This document shows, in pieces, positions 33,761 to 39,050 of a DNA stretch of 39,050 nucleotides (its first letter is position 1; every line of letters starts with the position of its first letter). Location of the stretch: assembly GCF_030733745.1 (NCBI RefSeq), contig NZ_JASHIK010000028.1, forward strand, positions 1 through 39,050, read 5' to 3'. The notes under the pieces are model-generated. The model ran no database searches. It was given only the letters and a program-made list of their open reading frames with translations, and was not told where the DNA came from. Made by a program: the position numbers and the translations under genes. This stretch comes from Stappia sp. MMSF_3263 (lineage in GTDB: Bacteria > Pseudomonadota > Alphaproteobacteria > Rhizobiales > Stappiaceae).

Positions 33761-35740
33761 ATGATGACGGATACAACGGCAGTTGATGCTCCCGTGAGTG
33801 AAGCGCCTCTCGATATTCCCGCCCTGTCGCAGGCCGAGTTCGAGGCCTCGATCATCCCCGCCGAACAGCGCCGAACGCACGGTCTGACCCGGCATGTCAT
33901 CCGGATCGCCTGCGCTGCCCTGACTGTCCTCACGCTATTTTTCGCCTTTCGCACGACGATTGGTGAGATTGCCAGCCGGGGCCTTTACCTCGCCTTCGCG
34001 GTTCCGCTCAGCTTGCTGCTCTACCCGGCGCTTCACCGCAGCCGGAAGGATGGACCCTCGATGCTCGACTGGGGGCTCGCCGCGCTTGCGGTGATCGCAT
34101 TCGGGTGGGCCGTCATCTCGCAGGAACGTTGGCTTGACCGTTACGTGGGTTTCGATCCCATCCCGAACTACGATATCGTCCTGGGCGTCATCGCGCTGGT
34201 CGTGACCTTCGAGGCGACGCGTCGCACGGTTGGCGGCGTGATCGTGGGATTGAACCTTGTCTTCGTTGTCTACGCCGTTACCGGACCCTATTGGCCAGGG
34301 CTGTTCCAGCATCGCGGCATCAAGCTCGATGAGTTGATCGAAACGCTCTACATGGACACCAGCGGGCTGTTCAATTTCATCACCGGGATCATGGCCACGT
34401 TTCTCTTTGCATTCCTCCTGTTCGGGGTATTGCTCAGAGCCACCGGCGGTGACGTGATTTTCACCAATCTGGCCCTCTCGGTAGCCGGACACCGACGCGG
34501 CGGACCCGCGAAGGTGGCGGTGATCTCGTCCGGATTGATGGGGATGCTTTCGGGCTCTTCAATCTCCAACGTCGCCACCACAGGTGTGATGACGATCCCG
34601 CTGATGAAGCGCACCGGCTACAAACCAGTCGAGGCCGCCGCCATCGAGGTGGTGGCCTCGGTGGGCGGCGCGCTGGCGCCGCCGCTCATGGGGGCCGGAG
34701 CCTTCATCATGGCCAACCTGACTGGATTGCCGCTGACGACGATCCTTCTGTATTCGATTGCTCCGGCCATTCTGTATTACCTGACCCTCTATGTGTTCAC
34801 CGACACCATCGCCGCCAAGCGGGACCTGAAGGGGCTGCCGCGCGAACAGCTTCCGACCCTGGTATCGGTGTTTGCCAGCGGTTGGCACATCCTGGGTTCG
34901 ATCCTGATCCTGATCGGCCTGCTGCTGCTTGGATATACGCCATACTTCGCCGCCGCGGCCTGCGTCATCGGCACCTTTCTTGTCGCGACGATGCGCCGGT
35001 CCACGCGTCTGGATTTCCGCAAGACGATTGCACTGCTGGAAGCGGGGGCGCGGACGGCGCTGAACATCTCGGCGCTACTGGCCAGCGCAGCCCTGATCTA
35101 TGGCGTGGTGGTACAGACCGGTCTGCTGACCAAGGTCACGTCGATCCTGCTGACTTTCTCCGGTGGTTCGGCGGTGTTCGCGATCATCCTGCTGGGGCTT
35201 ATCAGTTACTTCGTCGGCATGGGGCTGCCGGTAACGGCCTCCTATGTCATCATTGCCGCGCTTGGCGCACCCTTCTTGCAGGATCTGGGCGTCTCGCTTC
35301 TGGCGGCGCATTTGATCATCTTCTGGTTCGCGCAGGATTCGACAATCACTCCACCGATCTGCATGACCGCGATGGTCGGTGCCCGGATTGCCGGAGCGCC
35401 GCCAATGCAGACCGGCTGGCTGAGCGTGAAGATTGCCAAGGCGCTTTACCTGCTGCCCTTCGTCTTCGCCTTCGGCGGACTGTTGGATGACCAGATCCAC
35501 GTCGTCGTGCTGACGACCGTTGCCTTGGGTGTTTGCCTCTGCGCGATGCAAATTGCGCTGATCGGATACTGGCGCCGGCCCCTGAGCCTGCTCGAACGCG
35601 GTGGCTTCTCGCTTTTAAGCGTCACGAGCTTCCTGGCCTCGATTGCGGATACGCCAAGCGAAGCGGCAATTTACGTCGGGATCACGGCGGTGGTTGCAGC
35701 GGTTCTGGTTGTTTCCTCGAAAAGAGCCGTCGTGCTTTGA
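33761..35740 (+). CDS. TRAP transporter permease, fused small and large membrane subunits
   Basis: This 659-residue protein has many hydrophobic segments (first at about 45-65). The DctQ-like part occupies the N-terminal third, and the DctM-like part starts about residue 190. Signature regions are GSSISNVATTGVMTIPLMKR near 265 and GMGLPVTASYVIIAALGAP near 487, which carry sodium and substrate contacts in the family. Fused permeases of this kind pair with TAXI receptors. Either of two adjacent ATGs (33761 or 33764) could be the start. It is the last gene before the second inverted-repeat arm. Confidence 0.85.
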   Translation: MMTDTTAVDAPVSEAPLDIPALSQAEFEASIIPAEQRRTHGLTRHVIRIACAALTVLTLFFAFRTTIGEIASRGLYLAFAVPLSLLLYPALHRSRKDGPSMLDWGLAALAVIAFGWAVISQERWLDRYVGFDPIPNYDIVLGVIALVVTFEATRRTVGGVIVGLNLVFVVYAVTGPYWPGLFQHRGIKLDELIETLYMDTSGLFNFITGIMATFLFAFLLFGVLLRATGGDVIFTNLALSVAGHRRGGPAKVAVISSGLMGMLSGSSISNVATTGVMTIPLMKRTGYKPVEAAAIEVVASVGGALAPPLMGAGAFIMANLTGLPLTTILLYSIAPAILYYLTLYVFTDTIAAKRDLKGLPREQLPTLVSVFASGWHILGSILILIGLLLLGYTPYFAAAACVIGTFLVATMRRSTRLDFRKTIALLEAGARTALNISALLASAALIYGVVVQTGLLTKVTSILLTFSGGSAVFAIILLGLISYFVGMGLPVTASYVIIAALGAPFLQDLGVSLLAAHLIIFWFAQDSTITPPICMTAMVGARIAGAPPMQTGWLSVKIAKALYLLPFVFAFGGLLDDQIHVVVLTTVALGVCLCAMQIALIGYWRRPLSLLERGGFSLLSVTSFLASIADTPSEAAIYVGITAVVAAVLVVSSKRAVVL

Positions 35741-35766
35741 TCGCACACTCGAATCCACGTCACTAT

Positions 35767-35793
35767 TGTCCGTTGTCAGAGGTTTTGGGACAA
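35767..35793. repeat. Right arm of the 27-bp inverted repeat
   Basis: This is the exact reverse complement of 22702-22728, 27 nt after the permease stop codon. Beyond the repeat the flanks are only loosely alike. Together the arms bracket the IclR-to-TRAP cluster. Confidence 0.8.
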
Positions 35794-35851
35794 CGGGCTG
35801 TCGAACAGATAAGTCGACCGGCAGCGATGATCGCAAGTTGAGATGTGTACA

Positions 35852-35865
35852 TGCCCCCGCAACCA
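35852..35865 (+). repeat. Second, 14-nt copy of the tRNA-fMet 3' end
   Basis: TGCCCCCGCAACCA repeats 22076-22089 in the same orientation. The rest of the tRNA is missing upstream. A terminator follows 11 nt later, as it does at the left copy. This could be the other boundary of an inserted segment or the stub of the native tRNA gene. Confidence 0.5.
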
Positions 35866-35876
35866 AACAGAACAAC

Positions 35877-35907
35877 AACCCCCTCAGCTAGCGATGCGGG
35901 GGTTTTT
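35877..35907 (+). terminator. Rho-independent terminator
   Basis: AACCCCC pairs with GGGGGTT, giving five G-C pairs and two A-T pairs, followed by three more Ts (a run of five Ts in all). The 14-nt loop contains the palindrome GCTAGC. It probably terminated the original tRNA-fMet gene and may act in both directions, since As precede the stem. Confidence 0.7.
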
Positions 35908-36087
35908 GCACTTGTGGCCCGCACCCGCACCAAGACTACCTGCTACGCCCTTGCGCACGCGTATTCGCTTGCAGCCGCCGTGTCCCCCGGTGGGGTGCTG
36001 TTTGCGCGGAAGGCATAAGGATTCCAGCGGTGTGATCATATCGGCGGCTTCCGTGCGCTTGTCTTCGTTCTGATCGAAGCAGTGCAT
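35884..36087 (-). CDS. Doubtful small basic protein with a strong ribosome binding site
   Basis: An ATG at 36085-36087 has AAAGGAGG 7 nt upstream, an excellent Shine-Dalgarno sequence. The 67 residues include MHCFDQNEDK at the start, a basic Gly/Lys/Arg-rich C-terminal half (CKRIRVRKGV) and two late His/Cys positions. No family is recognised. The stop codon falls inside the loop of the terminator at 35877-35907, which is unusual but would end the transcript promptly. It may be a chance frame in a junction region. The rest of the gap up to the LysR gene (36088-36253) shows nothing else. Confidence 0.3.
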   Translation of the reverse strand: MHCFDQNEDKRTEAADMITPLESLCLPRKQHPTGGHGGCKRIRVRKGVAGSLGAGAGHKCKNPRIAS

Positions 36088-36253
36088 GGCCGCGCCTCCT
36101 TTGGTTTGGGAGCCGGTTCGTGCAGTGTATCCAGCCTGCGGCCCGTCGATGCCCTCAGTGCCCGAAGTCAATCACAGAGTACGTTCGCTCCGGCGGCGGT
36201 GAATTCCTTGAAAGACCGGATGAGGCGAGGCGGGTGTGTCATTCGCCAACCGG

Positions 36254-37156
36254 TCAGTCCGCCGTTGATCGAAGTCCCCGCATGATCTCCTCCGCCACCA
36301 TGGACGTCGCCAGGCCGAGACTGCGTTTTCCCCGTTGCACGAGCGAAAGGACGTTCTTTCCCATCGTGCGATCGCGGATCTGCAGGTAGCGAAGGACGCC
36401 GTTGCGGTGTTCCTCCGCCATGTCGAACCTGCTGAGAAAGGCGACGCCGTCCCCGGAGGCGGCAAGACATTTCATCGTCTCGATGGAGTTGGTCAGGAAG
36501 GTCGGCTCGACATCGAGGCCGGCGCTCGCGAACGCGTCGGCGACAATGCCGTGAATGAGCATCGACCTGTCGGCAAAGATCAGCGGATAGGGCTGGCAAT
36601 GTGCAAGGGACAGGGAGCCCGTGCCGGTCAGCGGGTGGTCCGGAGAAACCACGGCCCCGAGCCGGGTGTCCAGCCTCGCAAGTTCCTCCAGCTGGGGCGA
36701 GGCAGGCAGATTGAAGGCGAACCCCAGATCGGCCTCCCCGTCCAGGACCGACTGCAGGATGTCGCGGATGAACATGACCCGGATCGATATCTTGATATGC
36801 GGGTGGCGGGCGCAAAAGTTCGCCGCAGCCTTGGGCACAATGCCGCCGGCAAGCCCGTTCATCGTCGCGATGATCACTTCACCGCCCTGAAGCGTTTTCA
36901 GGTCGCGGATTTCCGCTTCGACCTGGCTGTATTCCTTCATGGTCCTGCGAATATGGGCGAGGAGAATTTCGCCCGCAGGCGTCAGGCGCAGTCCCCTGGG
37001 CAGCCGCTCGAACAGCGGCTCGCCGATGGCCTCTTCCAGCTGCAGCACATGCTTGTTGATTGCCGACGACGCAATGTTGAGACGTTCGCCCGCCCCGCGA
37101 ATGGAACCGCATCGCGCGACCTCGTCGACATAGCGCAACACGCGTGAGTGCAGCAT
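36254..37156 (-). CDS. LysR family transcriptional regulator
   Basis: From the ATG at 37154-37156 the protein has 300 residues. AGGAGGAG lies 7 nt upstream, which decides the start; the frame continues to 37306 but the extra residues are not LysR-like. The N-terminal HTH (RVLRYVDEVARCGSIRGAGERLNIASSAI) is followed by a linker helix and a two-lobe effector domain (about 90-295). It is divergent from the amidohydrolase gene, the standard LysR arrangement, and a dyad lies between them. Confidence 0.9.
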   Translation of the reverse strand: MLHSRVLRYVDEVARCGSIRGAGERLNIASSAINKHVLQLEEAIGEPLFERLPRGLRLTPAGEILLAHIRRTMKEYSQVEAEIRDLKTLQGGEVIIATMNGLAGGIVPKAAANFCARHPHIKISIRVMFIRDILQSVLDGEADLGFAFNLPASPQLEELARLDTRLGAVVSPDHPLTGTGSLSLAHCQPYPLIFADRSMLIHGIVADAFASAGLDVEPTFLTNSIETMKCLAASGDGVAFLSRFDMAEEHRNGVLRYLQIRDRTMGKNVLSLVQRGKRSLGLATSMVAEEIMRGLRSTAD

Positions 37157-37176
37157 GGCGGATCTCCTCCTTTTAA

Positions 37177-37195
37177 CGCTCTCGAAACGAGAGCG
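37177..37195. promoter_or_regulatory. Dyad operator with LysR T-N11-A pattern
   Basis: CGCTCTCG and CGAGAGCG form a perfect 8-bp inverted repeat around AAA. Inside it T37180 and A37192 are separated by 11 nt, the LysR consensus. It sits 20 nt before the LysR start, so it could mediate autorepression and divergent activation. Confidence 0.5.
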
Positions 37196-37290
37196 GTTTG
37201 GACGGAAAATACTGCTTTTCTGAAGCGCTGCAATCCCGTCTTCTGCCCCCGGAACACGCAACGTCATCGGGCTGCAAAGGGAGGGAAGCC

Positions 37291-39018
37291 GTGAACCAAG
37301 CTGCAACCGGTCACTACGACAAGGTTCGTGCGATCTTCGACATTCTCAACGGGAACAAGGAGGCGGATCTTCTCATCCAGAACCTCAACATTCTCGATGT
37401 GCATGGAGAGACCGTCTACCAGGGATCGATCCTGATCTACGACAAGCGGATTGTCGCCCTGAACCCGGATGAGGCGATCACCCGCGTGAAGGAGACATTC
37501 GACGGCAAGGGACTGTATGCGATCCCCGGGCTGATCGACGCGCACCTGCATTTCGAATCCCAGCTGGCCAACCCGACGGCCCTCGCAGAGGCGATGGTCC
37601 CGTGCGGAACCACCACGATCTATGCCGAGTGCCTCGATCTGCTCAGCGCGGCGGGCGATGACGGCGCCGAGGTTGCCAGAGACCTGTTCCGCGACCACGA
37701 GAAGCTGCCCTACAGGCTCTTTGCGTTCGCACCCGGGAAGAAGACGCCGGCAGCGGTGACCCGCGCGGTGCTCGACATGGAGCCCGTCATCGGCCTGGGC
37801 GAGTTCGAGCACTTCACCTACAGCTCGGGAAACGACGACGATTTCCGCAAGGCCGCCTGGGTTCGCGAGCGGGGCGGTTTCATGAACGGGCATTGGGGCG
37901 TGACGGCCCTTTCCGACATGATCCTGAACTATCTGCCGGCGATCGGCGTCTCCAACAACCACGATGTGTGGAATGAGGACGACATCGAAAAGAGCATCCG
38001 CTACGGGTTCCCGACGCATATCAAGTTCGGCGTGGGCAGCAGCGAGGTCATCAAGAGGTTGCTGCGGGCGATCGTCGACCGCAAGTTCCCGACCGACAAT
38101 TTCATGCTCTGCACGGACAACATATCCATCGAGCGCCTGCGGACGATGGGCCATATGGACTGGATCATCTCGCTCTGCGCGGAGATGGGCATCAATCCGA
38201 TCAAGGCCATCAAGATGGCGACCTACAACACCGCCCGCTCGTTCCACATGGAAGACAAGATCGGTTCCCTGACGCCTGGCCGTTTCGCGGACATTGTCCT
38301 GACCGACAGCCTGTCGCGGATCAACCCGCTCTATGTCTTCAAGGATGGCGAACTGATCGCCCGGGACCGCAAGCTCCTGCGCAACGCCGATATCGACTAT
38401 TCCGGCATGTGCACCAAGGGCGTTGCCGGTGCCGGCGATCTGACGCCGCAGATGCTGGACATCGTGCCGATTGAAGTGTCCGAGGACGGAACGAAGGCCA
38501 AGGTCTATCTGTTCGACGTCTACGGCCGCGGCCATGACCAGTTCTACCGGGAAGTCTGGGTCCCCTTCAGGGACGGGAAGATCGTTCCGGAAGTCGAGGG
38601 CAACACCCATTCCCGCCTGTCGGTCGTGCAGAGGTACCCGGACGGGGAACGGCACATCGTCAACGGGTTGTTCAAGGGGGTTGACCTGGACCACGGAGCG
38701 GTCGCGACGTTCTGGCCGGCGCCGAAGCCCTATTTCGTCGTGGTCGGGCAGGACAGCGAGGAAATGTGCCACTGCATCAAGCGGGTGGACGCCTATTCCG
38801 GTGCCTGCATCGTGACCGACGGAAAGGTCGACAAGGCCGTGATGCCGCTGGAGATCCACGGGGTCATGGCGAACATGTCCGTCGAGGAGCTGACGTCCAG
38901 TGCAAACGCAATCGATCTGGCCCTGGAGGAACTGGGCAACCGCAACGAGGGCGAGCCTGTCGTCAACAAGTTGCTGAGCCTTTTCATCTCGTTGCACCGG
39001 TTCCGGTTCATGGCCTGA
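37291..39018 (+). CDS. Adenine-deaminase-like metal-dependent amidohydrolase
   Basis: From a GTG at 37291, preceded by GGGAGGG about 5 nt upstream, the protein has 575 residues, the usual size of Ade-type deaminases. The first metal motif is PGLIDAHLHFES; GLGEFEHF, NGHWG and NNHDVW supply further metal or substrate histidines, and MATYNTARSF and GRFADIVLTD are family signatures. The acidic stretch near residue 272 reads CTDNISIE, where adenine deaminases usually have CTDD, so the substrate may not be adenine. It is divergent from the LysR gene. Confidence 0.75.
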   Translation: MNQAATGHYDKVRAIFDILNGNKEADLLIQNLNILDVHGETVYQGSILIYDKRIVALNPDEAITRVKETFDGKGLYAIPGLIDAHLHFESQLANPTALAEAMVPCGTTTIYAECLDLLSAAGDDGAEVARDLFRDHEKLPYRLFAFAPGKKTPAAVTRAVLDMEPVIGLGEFEHFTYSSGNDDDFRKAAWVRERGGFMNGHWGVTALSDMILNYLPAIGVSNNHDVWNEDDIEKSIRYGFPTHIKFGVGSSEVIKRLLRAIVDRKFPTDNFMLCTDNISIERLRTMGHMDWIISLCAEMGINPIKAIKMATYNTARSFHMEDKIGSLTPGRFADIVLTDSLSRINPLYVFKDGELIARDRKLLRNADIDYSGMCTKGVAGAGDLTPQMLDIVPIEVSEDGTKAKVYLFDVYGRGHDQFYREVWVPFRDGKIVPEVEGNTHSRLSVVQRYPDGERHIVNGLFKGVDLDHGAVATFWPAPKPYFVVVGQDSEEMCHCIKRVDAYSGACIVTDGKVDKAVMPLEIHGVMANMSVEELTSSANAIDLALEELGNRNEGEPVVNKLLSLFISLHRFRFMA

Positions 39019-39050
39019 CGCCACCGGGGACGTGGGACGTGTCGACGGAC

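Noticed and set aside
35884-36171. 95-codon version of the small ORF near 36100
   Set aside because: The strong ribosome binding site favours the internal ATG at 36087; the upstream 28 codons have no such site.

Overview
The window looks like an accessory region of an alphaproteobacterial chromosome (Rhizobiales- or Rhodobacterales-like). This inference rests on the tRNA-fMet 3' end used as an integration site, the GC-rich codon usage on the right, and the TRAP/TAXI, BKACE and HcnABC-like gene types. No complete RNA gene and no CRISPR array was seen.

Region A (1-10995) is a defence-type locus. Six tightly packed minus-strand genes and one divergent plus-strand gene encode an Ssp/Dnd-like DNA phosphorothioation set: cysteine desulfurase (divergent), DUF4007 protein (SspB-like), large P-loop ATPase (SspC-like) and PAPS-reductase-like sulfurtransferase (SspD/DndC-like). 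No SspE or DndFGH restriction gene follows. Instead there is a protein with two GHKL ATPase modules, a receiver-like protein and a broken third GHKL ATPase at the window edge. An AT-rich gap (10970-11461) holds a possible 23-residue membrane peptide gene.

Region B (11462-20641) is a six-gene plus-strand operon: a helical/TPR-like protein, a histidine phosphatase, a glutamine-kinase-like ATP-grasp/phosphohistidine enzyme, a class I glutamine amidotransferase, a nucleotidyltransferase-Nudix fusion and a 980-residue PEP-utilising protein. Three of these match, by domain, the steps that make CDP-phosphoramidate for the Campylobacter capsule (Cj1418, Cj1416, Cj1417). The kinase and capsule transferases of that pathway are absent, so the end product is unknown. 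This is the strongest candidate here for an undescribed system.

Region C (20666-22728) is a junction: a tyrosine recombinase, a 45-nt copy of the 3' end of tRNA-fMet (probable att site), a terminator, a decayed IS3-type transposase and one arm of a 27-bp inverted repeat.

Region D (22798-35740) is a catabolic cluster: IclR regulator, BKACE, class III aminotransferase, CoA transferase, SMP-30 lactonase, DHDPS-family aldolase, three-subunit HcnABC-like flavin dehydrogenase, SDR and a TAXI-TRAP transporter. The second arm of the 27-bp inverted repeat and a second, 14-nt copy of the tRNA-fMet end follow it, so the cluster appears to have moved as a unit.

Region E (35866-39050) has a terminator, a doubtful small ORF, and a divergent LysR regulator / adenine-deaminase-like amidohydrolase pair with a dyad operator between them.
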